DNA of 64,000 bases from RYN-230 sp963813975 (GTDB lineage Bacteria > Actinomycetota > Actinomycetes > Streptosporangiales > Streptosporangiaceae). The stretch is taken from the NCBI GenBank assembly GCA_963813975.1, contig CAWFAP010000005.1, forward strand, positions 1 to 64,000, given 5' to 3'. The notes below the pieces were generated by a model that was not told the DNA's origin, did not search any database, and worked only from the letters and a program-made list of their open reading frames with translations. The translations under genes were made by a program, and so were the position numbers. This document shows, in pieces, positions 42,223 to 51,446 of the stretch. Each line of letters opens with the position of its first letter. The stretch's first letter is position 1.

Positions 42223-42242
42223 ATAGTCAGGACAATGTTCCC

Positions 42243-43691
42243 GTGACCCACGAAGTCCCCCCCAGTCTCCCGCCCGCCGGTGCGGCCGTGCCGCCGTCCG
42301 CCGGCGCCCCGGGCAGTACGCCTGAAGCCGGGCAGGCCACCCCGGCACAGCCAGCCGCCCCGCCGCCAGTACCCGCGGCCGCCGCTCCAACCGGGCCGGC
42401 CACCACCGGGCTTACCACCACCGGGCCCGCGGCCACCGAGGAAGCCGACGTCATCGTGGTGGGCGCCGGGCCGGCTGGCTCGGCCACCGCCTGCTACCTG
42501 GCCCGGGCCGGGGTCGACGTGCTGGTCCTGGAGAAGGCTCAGTTCCCCCGCGAGAAGGTGTGCGGCGACGGCCTCACCCCCCGTGCGGTCAAGGCCCTGG
42601 TCGGCATGGGCGTCCCGGTCGGCGAGCAGGACGGGTGGGTCCGGAACAAGGGCCTGCGGATCATCGGGGGCGGGGTCCGGCTCGAGCTGCCCTGGCCCGA
42701 CCTGTCCAGCTATCCCGGCTACGGGCTGGTCCGGACCCGGCTCGACTTCGACGAGATCCTCGCCCGCACGGCGCAGAAGGCCGGCGCGCGGCTCGCCGAA
42801 GGCGTGACCGTGACCGGCCCGGTGCTGGACGGGACGGGGCGCATTACCGGGGTCACCGCCCGGTCTACCGCCGACGCCGGGCAGCCGGAACGCAGTTACC
42901 GTGCCCGGGTTGTCGTTGCGGCGGATGGTAATTCTTCCCGGCTGGCCCTGGCGATGGGACTGAGCAAGCGCGACGACCGGCCCCTCGGCGTGGCTGTCCG
43001 CACCTATTACACGAGCCCGCGGCATGACGACGATTACCTCGAGTCGTGGCTCGACCTGTGGGACGGGGAGCGGCAGCTGCCGGGGTACGGCTGGATCTTC
43101 GGCATGGGCGACGGCACCAGCAACGTGGGGCTCGGCCTGCTCAACACGTCCGAGTCGTTCGGGAACGTGGACTACCGGGGCATGCTGCGCCGCTGGCTGG
43201 CCGGGACGCCGGCCGAATGGGGCTACGTAGAGGAGAACCGCACCCAGCCCATCCGGGGCGCCGCGCTGCCGATGGGTTTCAACCGCACCCCGCACTACAC
43301 CCGGGGGCTGCTGCTCGCCGGGGACGCGGGGGGCATGGTGAACCCCTTCAACGGCGAGGGCATCCCCTACGCCCTGGAGTCCGGGGAGCTCGCCGCCCAG
43401 TTCATCGCCCAGGCGCTGGCCCGGCCCGACGCCGCCGGGGCCGAGCGGGTGCTGATGGCTTACCCGCAGGCACTGAAGGGCGCCTACGGCGGCTACTACA
43501 CTCTCGGGCGCCGGTTCGTTCAGGCGATCGGCAATCCGAAAGTCATGCAGTTCGCGACCAAGCACGGGATGCCGCGCCCGGCGCTGATGAGGATCACCCT
43601 GAAGTTGCTGGCCAACCTCACCGAGCCCCTCGGGGGCCATGCGACGGACCGGGTGATTCACGCACTGTCTAAGATGACGCCGGCGGCGTAG
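42243..43691 (+). CDS. FAD-dependent geranylgeranyl reductase family protein (menaquinone reductase MenJ-like)
   Basis: 482 residues. After a 60-residue Pro/Ala/Thr-rich head comes the FAD motif VIVVGAGPAGSATACYLARAGVDVLVLEKAQFPREKVCGDGLTPRAVKAL (starting near 70; CGDG is the reductase-family signature), PGYGLVRTRLDFDEIL, VVAADGNSSRLALAMGL, and the second FAD block GLLLAGDAGGMVNPFNGEGIPYALESGELAA near 355. Family members hydrogenate isoprenoid chains; in mycobacteria MenJ saturates one unit of menaquinone. Between menG and nuoA, and behind a Rex-like box, that role is the best guess; an archaeal-type lipid reductase role is less likely. GTG start. Confidence 0.88.
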   Translation: MTHEVPPSLPPAGAAVPPSAGAPGSTPEAGQATPAQPAAPPPVPAAAAPTGPATTGLTTTGPAATEEADVIVVGAGPAGSATACYLARAGVDVLVLEKAQFPREKVCGDGLTPRAVKALVGMGVPVGEQDGWVRNKGLRIIGGGVRLELPWPDLSSYPGYGLVRTRLDFDEILARTAQKAGARLAEGVTVTGPVLDGTGRITGVTARSTADAGQPERSYRARVVVAADGNSSRLALAMGLSKRDDRPLGVAVRTYYTSPRHDDDYLESWLDLWDGERQLPGYGWIFGMGDGTSNVGLGLLNTSESFGNVDYRGMLRRWLAGTPAEWGYVEENRTQPIRGAALPMGFNRTPHYTRGLLLAGDAGGMVNPFNGEGIPYALESGELAAQFIAQALARPDAAGAERVLMAYPQALKGAYGGYYTLGRRFVQAIGNPKVMQFATKHGMPRPALMRITLKLLANLTEPLGGHATDRVIHALSKMTPAA

Positions 43692-43751
43692 GCACTTCAT
43701 TCTGCCTCGTAGCCGAAACGCAAAAATGGAGAAGGGGAAAGGAGGCGCCTC

Positions 43752-44111
43752 ATGCTGAGCTTGTATGTTCCGATCCTTGTACTCGCCGGGCTGGCCGCCG
43801 TCTTCGCGATCTTCTCGCTCGGGTTGGGGGCCTTCACCGGCCCGAAGCGCTGGAACCGGGCGAAACTCGAAGCCTACGAGTGCGGGATCGAGCCGACCCA
43901 GCAGCCGAGCGGCAGCCGGTTCCCGGTGAAGTATTACCTGACGGCGATGCTGTTCATCCTCTTCGACATCGAGATCGTGTTCCTGTACCCGTGGGCCGTG
44001 GCGTATGACAACCTCGGCGCCTTCGGGCTCGTCGAGATGGTGCTCTTCATCGTCACTGTTCTGGTCGCGTACGCCTACGTGTGGCGGCGCGGCGGTCTGG
44101 AGTGGGACTAG
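43752..44111 (+). CDS. nuoA: NADH-quinone oxidoreductase subunit A
   Basis: 119-residue membrane subunit of complex I with three membrane helices and the conserved YECGIEPT segment (residues 39-46), FPVKYYLTAMLFILFDIEIVFLYPWA and a C-terminal GGLEW(D). A very strong AAAGGAGG ribosome site lies before the ATG. First nuo gene, 60 bases after the MenJ-like gene, so probably in the same transcript. Confidence 0.97.
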   Translation: MLSLYVPILVLAGLAAVFAIFSLGLGAFTGPKRWNRAKLEAYECGIEPTQQPSGSRFPVKYYLTAMLFILFDIEIVFLYPWAVAYDNLGAFGLVEMVLFIVTVLVAYAYVWRRGGLEWD

Positions 44112-44114
44112 CCG

Positions 44115-44798
44115 ATGGGTGTCGAAGAAAAGCTGCCGAGCGGGATCCTGCTCACCACGGTCGAGAAGGTAGCCGGTTACGCCCGCAAGAGCTCCGTCTG
44201 GCCGGCCACGTTCGGCCTGGCGTGCTGCGCCATGGAGCTGATATCGACTGGCGGCCCCCGGCACGACCTGGCCCGGTTCGGCATGGAGCGCGCCTCCAAC
44301 ACGCCGCGCCAGGCCGACCTCATGATCGTGGCCGGCCGGGTCAGCCAGAAGATGGCGCCGGTGCTCCGGCAGATCTATGACCAGATGGCCGACCCCAAGT
44401 GGGTCATCTCGATGGGCGTGTGCGCCTCCAGCGGCGGCATGTTCAACAACTACGCCATCGTCCAGGGCGTGGATCACATCGTTCCGGTGGACATCTACCT
44501 GCCGGGATGCCCGCCCCGGCCGGAAATGCTGCTCGACGCGATCGTGAAGCTCCACGACAAGATCCAGAACATGAAGCTGGGCGTGAACCGTGAGCGGGAA
44601 GTGACCGAGCTGGAACAGGCCCGGCTGCGCCGCCTGCCGCTGGCCGCCAACCTGTCCGGGGGCCAGTCCCATAACCCGGCGGGCGGCCCCACGATGCTGG
44701 GCACGCCGGTCCTCGGTTCGCCAGCACCGGATTCGCCAGCACCGGCAGCGGTTGCCCCGGGCGCGCCGTCCGCAGGGACAGGAGCGGCCGGTGAGTGA
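44115..44798 (+). CDS. nuoB: NADH-quinone oxidoreductase subunit B
   Basis: Carries the terminal 4Fe-4S cluster N2 that reduces quinone. Cysteines: GLACCAMEL (residues 36-44), GVCASSGGMFNNY near 103 and YLPGCPPRPEML near 132. At 227 residues it is about 45 longer than most NuoB because of a Pro/Ala/Gly-rich tail after residue 180 (short repeats of SPAPDSPAP). The tail overlaps the nuoC start by eight bases. Confidence 0.97.
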   Translation: MGVEEKLPSGILLTTVEKVAGYARKSSVWPATFGLACCAMELISTGGPRHDLARFGMERASNTPRQADLMIVAGRVSQKMAPVLRQIYDQMADPKWVISMGVCASSGGMFNNYAIVQGVDHIVPVDIYLPGCPPRPEMLLDAIVKLHDKIQNMKLGVNREREVTELEQARLRRLPLAANLSGGQSHNPAGGPTMLGTPVLGSPAPDSPAPAAVAPGAPSAGTGAAGE

Positions 44799-45531
44799 CG
44801 ACACCACCCCGGACGGGACCGCACCTGACGATGCGGCCCCCGATGAGGCAGCACTGGCGGGCCAGCAGCGCCTGAACCAGCAGGTGGTGCGGACCGGGAT
44901 GTTCGGCACCGAGACGACCGGGGACACCTCGGGGTACGGCGGGCTGCAGGTGCGGCGGGTCCCGCGGCCCTCCACGCCGCGACCCTATGGCTCATACTTC
45001 GACGAGGTCACCGACGCGCTCAGTACCCGCCTGGAGGCGGACGGCACCGGCTTCGACGAGGCCGTGGAGCGGGTCATCGTCGATCGCGGCGAGCTGACCC
45101 TGCACGTCCGGCGGGAGTACCTGGTCGGGGTGGCCCGGCTGCTGCGCGACGAGCCCACGCTGGCCTTCGAGCTGTCCGGCGGGGTGTCGGGCGTGCACTA
45201 TCCGGGTGATGAGGGACGCGAGCTGCACGCGGTTTACCATCTGCTCTCCATCACCCACAACCGCCGCCTGAGGCTCGAGGTGAGCGTGCCGGATGCCGAC
45301 CCGCACGTCCCCTCCACGGTGGACGTTTACCCGGCCTGCAACTGGCACGAGCGCGAGACCTGGGACTTCTTCGGCATCATCTTCGACGGGCATCCGGCGC
45401 TGACCAGGATCGAGATGCCCGACGACTGGAAGGGCCACCCGCAGCGCAAGGATTACCCGCTGGGCGGCATCCCGGTCGAGTACCGCGGCGCCACTGTGCC
45501 GCCACCGGACGAGCGGAGGTCGTACACGTGA
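44791..45531 (+). CDS. nuoC: NADH-quinone oxidoreductase subunit C
   Basis: Peripheral-arm subunit, 246 residues from the GTG at 44791 (AGGAG site inside nuoB). Family signature: HLLSITHNRRLRLEV, DPHVPSTVDVYPACNWHERETWDFFGIIFDGHP and RIEMPDDWKGHPQRKDYPLGGIPVEY. An acidic unstructured head of about 60 residues precedes the core. It overlaps nuoD by GTGA. Confidence 0.96.
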   Translation: MSDDTTPDGTAPDDAAPDEAALAGQQRLNQQVVRTGMFGTETTGDTSGYGGLQVRRVPRPSTPRPYGSYFDEVTDALSTRLEADGTGFDEAVERVIVDRGELTLHVRREYLVGVARLLRDEPTLAFELSGGVSGVHYPGDEGRELHAVYHLLSITHNRRLRLEVSVPDADPHVPSTVDVYPACNWHERETWDFFGIIFDGHPALTRIEMPDDWKGHPQRKDYPLGGIPVEYRGATVPPPDERRSYT

Positions 45532-46868
45532 GCACTGACGCTGACACCGGCGCCGAGGGCCGCGTCTACAACGTCGGCGGCCAGGACTGGGACGAGATCG
45601 TGCGGGCGGCCCAGGAGACCGGCGACGATTCGGACCCTGAGCACCTCGTCGTCAACATGGGCCCGCAGCACCCATCCACCCATGGCGTGCTCCGGCTGAT
45701 CCTGACGCTGGACGGCGAGACCGTCGTCGAACTGCGCCCGGTGGTCGGGTACCTGCACACCGGCATCGAGAAGAACATGGAGTTCCGGACCTGGACGCAG
45801 GGCGTCACGTTCTGCACCCGGATGGACTACCTGGCGCCTATCTTCAACGAGACCGCGTTCTGCCTGGCCGTGGAGAAGCTGCTCGGCATCGAGGCGGAGA
45901 TCCCCGAGCGGGCCAGCATCCTGCGGGTCCTGATGATGGAGCTCAACCGGATCTCCTCGCACATGATGGCGATCGGCACCTTCGGCCTGGAGCTCGGTGC
46001 CACCACCGTGCTCCTGTACGGTCTGCGTGAGCGCGAGAAGGTGCTCGACTTGTTCGAGCTGATCAGCGGGCTCCGGATGAACCACGCCTACGTCCGCCCG
46101 GGCGGGGTATCCCAGGACCTGCCGCAGGGGGCGCTGGACGCGCTCCGGGAGTTCGTCGGCATCATGCCCGGCCAGACGGCCGAGCTGCGCGCGCTGCTGG
46201 ACGCCAACCCGCTCTACCTGGCCCGGACCAAGGGTGTCGCGTACCTAGACCTGGCGGGCTGCATGTCCCTCGGCGTGACCGGCCCGCTGCTGCGCGGCAC
46301 CGGATTGCCCTGGGACCTGCGCAAGAGCCAGCCCTACTGCGGCTACGAGAGCTATGACTTCGAGGTGCCCACGCAGGACAGCTGCGACGCCTACGGCCGT
46401 TACCTGGTCCGGATGGCCGAGGTCGATGAATCCGTCAAGATCATCGAACAGTGCATCGACCGGCTGGCTGGCCCGCGCCCGGCCCACGACCCGGTGATGA
46501 TCACCGACAAGAAGATCGGCTGGCCGGCCCAGCTGGCCCTCGGCGCGGATGGCCTCGGCAACTCACCCGACCACATCGCGCACATCATGGGCCAGTCGAT
46601 GGAGGCGCTGATCCATCACTTCAAGCTGGTCACGGAGGGGTTCCGGGTCCCGGCCGGGCAGGCCTACGCGGCGATCGAGTCGCCCCGCGGCGAACTGGGC
46701 TGCCACGCGGTCAGCGACGGCGGAACCCGGCCATACCGGGCCCACTTCCGCGACCCGTCGTTCACCAACCTGCAAGCCGTCTCGGCCATGGCCGAGGGCG
46801 GCATGGTCGCCGACGTGATCGCCGCGGTGGCCAGCATTGACCCCGTCATGGGAGGCGTAGACCGTTGA
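45528..46868 (+). CDS. nuoD: NADH-quinone oxidoreductase subunit D
   Basis: Quinone-site subunit, homologous to hydrogenase large subunits; 446 residues. Motifs: NMGPQHPSTHGVLRLILTLDGETV (residues 44-67), GYLHTGIEKNMEFRTW, TFCTRMDYLAPIFNE, and the C-terminal ESPRGELGCHAVSDG and VIAAVASIDPVMGGVDR end, which is standard for NuoD. The last 20 bases of the gene recur just before nuoE. Confidence 0.97.
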   Translation: MSTDADTGAEGRVYNVGGQDWDEIVRAAQETGDDSDPEHLVVNMGPQHPSTHGVLRLILTLDGETVVELRPVVGYLHTGIEKNMEFRTWTQGVTFCTRMDYLAPIFNETAFCLAVEKLLGIEAEIPERASILRVLMMELNRISSHMMAIGTFGLELGATTVLLYGLREREKVLDLFELISGLRMNHAYVRPGGVSQDLPQGALDALREFVGIMPGQTAELRALLDANPLYLARTKGVAYLDLAGCMSLGVTGPLLRGTGLPWDLRKSQPYCGYESYDFEVPTQDSCDAYGRYLVRMAEVDESVKIIEQCIDRLAGPRPAHDPVMITDKKIGWPAQLALGADGLGNSPDHIAHIMGQSMEALIHHFKLVTEGFRVPAGQAYAAIESPRGELGCHAVSDGGTRPYRAHFRDPSFTNLQAVSAMAEGGMVADVIAAVASIDPVMGGVDR

Positions 46869-46940
46869 TCAATCAGCGTGGGGATATGCGGCCGTCGCCC
46901 GGCATCGACGCTCCGCTGGCCATGGGAGGCGTGGACCGGT
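46847..46940 (+). repeat. Imperfect duplication of the nuoD 3' end between nuoD and nuoE
   Basis: CATGGGAGGCGTAGACCGTT (46847-46866) is repeated as CATGGGAGGCGTGGACCGGT (46921-46940), 18 of 20 identical. The second copy encodes MGGVDR and a stop again and supplies the GGGAGG ribosome site of nuoE. A start-to-stop mini frame runs 46886-46942 (18 codons, ending AMGGVDR), overlapping the nuoE ATG as TAATG. Confidence 0.8.
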
Positions 46941-46941
46941 A

Positions 46942-47628
46942 ATGACGCTGTCGCAGGAGGCGCGGGCCCGGCTGGAGCCGGACGCCGCACAGATCATCGC
47001 CCGCTACCCCGTGTCGCGCTCGGCGCTGCTGCCGCTGCTGCACCTGATGCAGGCGGAGGAGGGCTACCTCACCGAGGACGGCATCGAGTTCTGCGCTGAG
47101 CAACTGGGGCTGGCCAAGGCGGAGGTCACCGCGGTGGCCTCCTTTTACACCATGTACAAGCACCATCCGGTGGGTGATTATCACGTCGGCGTCTGCACCA
47201 ACTCCCTGTGCGGGGTGATGGGCGGTGATGCCATCCTGGCTGACCTGGAGGAACACCTCGGCGTCGGCGACGACGGGACCACGCCCGACGGGAAGGTCAG
47301 CCTGGAGCACCTGGAATGCAACGCCGCCTGCGACTATGCGCCGGTGGTGATGGTCAACTGGGAGTTCTTCGACAACATGACCCCGCAGTCCGCCCGGGAC
47401 CTGGTGGACGGCCTGCGGTCCGGCGCGGAGGGCATCACGCCGACCCGCGGCGCGCCGCGGCTGTGCACCTGGAAGCAGGCGTCCCGGATCCTGGCCGGGT
47501 TCCCGGACGACCAGGCCACCGAGGGGAACACCGCGGGTGAGCCCTCCCTGGCCGGGCTGCGGGTCGCCAGGGAACAGGGCTGGACGCCGGATCCCGCCGA
47601 CACAGGTAACGGGAAGGCGGCCAAGTGA
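46942..47628 (+). CDS. nuoE: NADH-quinone oxidoreductase subunit E
   Basis: Thioredoxin-like 2Fe-2S subunit (cluster N1a), 228 residues. Cluster Cys in VGVCTNSLCGVMGG (about 87-92) and LECNAACDYAPVVMVN (about 130-134). GGGAGG from the duplicated nuoD tail precedes the ATG. The C-terminal 55 residues are a variable tail. Overlaps nuoF by GTGA. Confidence 0.96.
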   Translation: MTLSQEARARLEPDAAQIIARYPVSRSALLPLLHLMQAEEGYLTEDGIEFCAEQLGLAKAEVTAVASFYTMYKHHPVGDYHVGVCTNSLCGVMGGDAILADLEEHLGVGDDGTTPDGKVSLEHLECNAACDYAPVVMVNWEFFDNMTPQSARDLVDGLRSGAEGITPTRGAPRLCTWKQASRILAGFPDDQATEGNTAGEPSLAGLRVAREQGWTPDPADTGNGKAAK

Positions 47629-48929
47629 CTACTGTGCTGACCCCGGAGCTCACCGCGTTCTGGGACGAGGCCGGCGCGTTCACGATCGCGGCCTACAAGC
47701 GGCACGGCGGGTATCGCGCCCTGGCCAAGGCCCTGGCCATGCAGCCGGACGAGGTCGTCCAGACCATGAAGGACTCCGTGCTGCGCGGCCGCGGGGGAGC
47801 CGGCTTTCCCACCGGCCTGAAGTGGGGGTTCATCCCGAAGGGCGGCGACAAGCCGCACTACCTGGTGGTGAACGCCGACGAGTCGGAACCCGGCGCCTGC
47901 AAGGACATGCCGACCCTGCTGAACAATCCGCAGGCGCTGATCGAGGGCATCGTGATCGCCTCGTACGCGATCGACGCGCACCAGGCCTTCATCTACGTAC
48001 GCGGCGAGGTGCTGCACGTGATCCGCCGGCTCCACGTCGCCGTGGCCGAGGCCTACGAGGCCGGTTACCTCGGCCGCGACATCCTCGGCTCCGGGTTCGA
48101 CCTTGAGGTGGTCGTGCACGCCGGGGCGGGCGCCTACATCTGCGGCGAGGAGACGGCGCTGCTCGACTCGCTGGAGGGCTTCCGTGGCCAGCCCCGGCTG
48201 AAGCCGCCGTTCCCGGCAGTGGCCGGGCTGTACGCCTGTCCCACGGTGGTCAACAACGTCGAGTCGATCGCCACCGTGCCCTACATCCTCGGTCACGGGG
48301 CGCAGGACTTCGCGGCCTACGGCACCGAGAAGTCCAAGGGCTTCGGGATCTTCTCGCTGTCCGGCCACGTCACCCACCCGGGCCAGTATGAGGCGCCGCT
48401 CGGCACGACCCTGCGCGAGCTGCTGGACCTGGCCGGCGGCATCCGGGCCGGGCACCGGCTGAAGTTCTGGACCCCGGGAGGCTCGTCCACCCCGCTGTTT
48501 ACCGACGAGCACCTGGACGTGCCGCTGGACTACGAGTCGGTCGCCGCCGCCGGGTCGATGCTCGGCACCCGGTCGGTCCAGCTTTTCGACGAGACCACCT
48601 GCGTGGTCCGCGTCGTGCTGCGCTGGATCAAGTTCTACGAGCACGAGTCCTGCGGCAAGTGCACGCCGTGCCGGGAGGGCAGCTGGTGGGTGGTCCAGCT
48701 GCTCGAGCAGCTGGAGGCGGGCGAAGGCAGCGAAGCTGACCTGGACAAGCTCCTCGATATCTGCAGCAATATCACCGGACGCGCATTCTGCGCCCTGGGC
48801 GACTCGATCGAGGCCCCGGTCAGGTCGTCTATCCGTTACTTCAAGGACGAGTACCTCGAGCACCAGCGGCACGGCGGCTGCCCGTTCGACCCGGCCGCGT
48901 CAACGCTATTTGCCATGGAGTCCGCCTGA
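47625..48929 (+). CDS. nuoF: NADH-quinone oxidoreductase subunit F
   Basis: NADH- and FMN-binding subunit, 434 residues. NADH/FMN site RGRGGAGFPTGLKWGF (residues 50-65), FMN loop ESEPGACKDMP, GAGAYICGEETALLDSLEG near 168-186, and the 4Fe-4S (N3) motif ESCGKCTPCREGSWW near 344. Stop overlaps an ATG (48929) that should be the nuoG start. Confidence 0.97.
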   Translation: MTTVLTPELTAFWDEAGAFTIAAYKRHGGYRALAKALAMQPDEVVQTMKDSVLRGRGGAGFPTGLKWGFIPKGGDKPHYLVVNADESEPGACKDMPTLLNNPQALIEGIVIASYAIDAHQAFIYVRGEVLHVIRRLHVAVAEAYEAGYLGRDILGSGFDLEVVVHAGAGAYICGEETALLDSLEGFRGQPRLKPPFPAVAGLYACPTVVNNVESIATVPYILGHGAQDFAAYGTEKSKGFGIFSLSGHVTHPGQYEAPLGTTLRELLDLAGGIRAGHRLKFWTPGGSSTPLFTDEHLDVPLDYESVAAAGSMLGTRSVQLFDETTCVVRVVLRWIKFYEHESCGKCTPCREGSWWVVQLLEQLEAGEGSEADLDKLLDICSNITGRAFCALGDSIEAPVRSSIRYFKDEYLEHQRHGGCPFDPAASTLFAMESA

Positions 48930-51446
48930 TGACCGTGCAGCCGAACAAGCCCGCCGAGCGCCGGCCCCTCCCCGGCGCCCGCGGCGCCAGCCACCACGGG
49001 GCCGGGCCCGGCCGCCGTGGCCAGGCCGGCGGACGGGGTTACCGTCACCATCGACGGATTCGAGATCACCGTGCCCAAGGGCACCCTGGTGATCCGCGCC
49101 GCGGAGCAGCTCGGCATCCAGATCCCCCGGTTCTGCGACCACCCGCTGCTCGACCCGGTCGGCGCCTGCCGGCAGTGCCTGGTGCACATCGAGGGCCAGC
49201 CCAAGCCCCCGGCCTCCTGCACCACCACCTGCACCGAGGGCATGGTGGTGCACACCCAGCTGACCTCACCCGTGGCCGAGAAGGCGCAGCGCGGGATGAT
49301 GGAGCTGCTGCTGGTCAACCACCCGCTCGACTGCCCCATGTGCGACAAGGGCGGCGAGTGCCCGCTGCAGAACCAGGCCATGTCCACCGGGCAGGGTGAG
49401 ACCCGGTTCGACGGCGTGAAGCGGACCTTCCCCAAGCCCATCGCGCTGTCCACGGAGGTGCTGCTCGACCGCGAGCGGTGCATCCAGTGCGCCCGGTGCA
49501 CCCGGTTCGCCGACCAGATCGCCGGCGACCCGCTGATCGAGCTCCTGGAGCGCGGGCCGCAGGAGCAGGTCGGCGTGGCCGAGGGTGTGCCGTTCGACTC
49601 CTACTTCTCCGGTAACACCGTGCAGATCTGCCCGGTCGGCGCGCTGACCGGCGCCGCCTACCGGTTCCGGGCCCGGCCCTTCGACCTGGTGTCGGTGCCG
49701 AGCGTGTGCGAGCACTGCGCGGCGGGCTGCCGCCAGCGCACCGACTTCCGGCGCGGCGCGATCACCCGGCGGCTGGCGGGCAACGACCCGCAGGTCAACG
49801 AGGAATGGAACTGCGACAAGGGCCGGTGGGCGTTCACCTACGCCACCCAGCCGGACCGCCTCAGCAGCCCGCTGGTCCGCAACGCCGACGGCGTCCTCAC
49901 CCCGGCCTCCTGGCCCGAGGCCTTCGCCGCGGCCGCCCGCGGGCTGGCGGCCGCGCACGGCCGGGCCGGCGTGCTGACCGGGGGACGGCTGACCGCCGAG
50001 GATGCCTACGCCTACGCCAAGTTCGCCCGGGTGGCGCTGGGCACCAACGACATCGACATGCGGGCCCGCCCGCACTCGGCCGAGGAAACGGAGTTCCTCG
50101 CGGCGAACGTGGCCGGCCGGGACATCCAGGTCAGCTACGTGGACCTGGAACGGGCCCCCGTGGTCCTGCTGGCCGGGTTCGAGCCTGACGACGAGTCCCC
50201 CATCATCTTCCTGCGGCTGCGCAAGGCGGCCCGCGCGGGCACCCTGACCGTGTACTCCATCGCCCCGCTGGCCAGCCGCGGGCTGACCCGGATGTCCGGG
50301 GTCCTGCTGCCCACCGTCCCGGGGGGCGAGGCAGCGGCGCTCGGCAGCCTGATCAGCGGCACCGGGCTGGATGACAGCGGCCGCGCGGCCAAGGAGGCGC
50401 TGGCCGCGGACGGGGCCATCATCCTGGTGGGCGAGCGGCTCGCGGAAGTGCCGGGCGCGCTCAGTGCCGCCGACCGGCTGGCCCGGGCGACCGGGGCGCG
50501 GCTGGCCTGGATACCGCGGCGGGCGGGTGAGCGGGGCGCCATCGAGGTGGGCGCGCTGCCGAACCTGCTGCCCGGCGGGCGCCTGGCCGCCAGCTCGCAG
50601 GCCCGGGTGGAGATGGCCCGGGCCTGGGGCGTGGCCTCCCTGCCCCCGCTGCCCGGCCGGGACACCACGCAGATCCTGGCCGCCGCGGCCGGGGGCGGCA
50701 TCGACGCGCTGGTGATCGCCGGAGTGGACCTGGACGACCTGCCCGACCCGGAGGCCGCCCGCGCCGCCCTGGAGGCCACGCCGTTCGTGGTCAGCCTGGA
50801 ACTGAGGCCGAGCGCGGTCACCGACCGCGCCGACGTGGTGCTCCCGGTGGCGGCGGTCGCGGAGAAGCCGGGCACGTTCGTGAACTGGGAAGGCCGGCCG
50901 GGCACGTTCGAGACGGTGCTGGACATCCCGGGCGTGGAATCCGACCTGCACGTGCTGCGCCGGATCGCTGACGAGATGGATGTGCACCTGGGCCTGCCGG
51001 ACGCCGCGGCCGCGCGCCGGGAACTCGCCGCGCTGGGCGTGGTCGGGGGGTCGGTGGCCGCTGACTCCGCGGAAACCACGCCGGGGGCGTCGCTGGGCAC
51101 GGTGCCCGACACCGGCCCGCCGGGGCCTGGCGCGGGCCAGGCCGTCATCGTGACCTGGCACCAGCTGCTGGACGCGGGACGGATGCAGGACGGGGAGCCG
51201 TTCCTGGCCGGCACGGCCCGCCCGGTGGTCGCCCGCATGTCCGCGGCGACCGCGGCGGAGGCCGGGACTTCGGACGGCGGTAAGGTCACTGTGGCCAACG
51301 CGCGCGGCTCACTGACCCTCCCGGTCGAGGTGGCCGTCATGCCGGACCGGGTGGTGTGGCTGCCGACCCGGTCGGCGGGATCGGAGATCCGCCGTGAGCT
51401 CGCGGCCGGACACGGCAGCCTGGTGACCCTGAGGAGTGCGGAATGA
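48929..51446 (+). CDS. nuoG: NADH-quinone oxidoreductase subunit G, with an apparent +1 frame break at the N-terminus
   Basis: Largest peripheral subunit. From the GTG at 49017 the frame gives 809 residues: ferredoxin-like 2Fe-2S domain (Cys40, 51, 54, 68), HPLDCPMCDKGGECPLQ (His/Cys 4Fe-4S), CIQCARCTRFADQIAG and CPVGALT (4Fe-4S), CEHCAAGC (N7-type cluster), then the molybdopterin-oxidoreductase-like domain. The GTG lacks a ribosome site. By contrast the ATG at 48929 overlaps the nuoF stop (TGATG) and reads MTVQPNKPAE; in the third frame the text PSAGPSPAPAAPATTGP runs straight into the NuoG core. One extra base near 48950-48965 explains both, so the true start is probably 48929. Confidence 0.9.
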
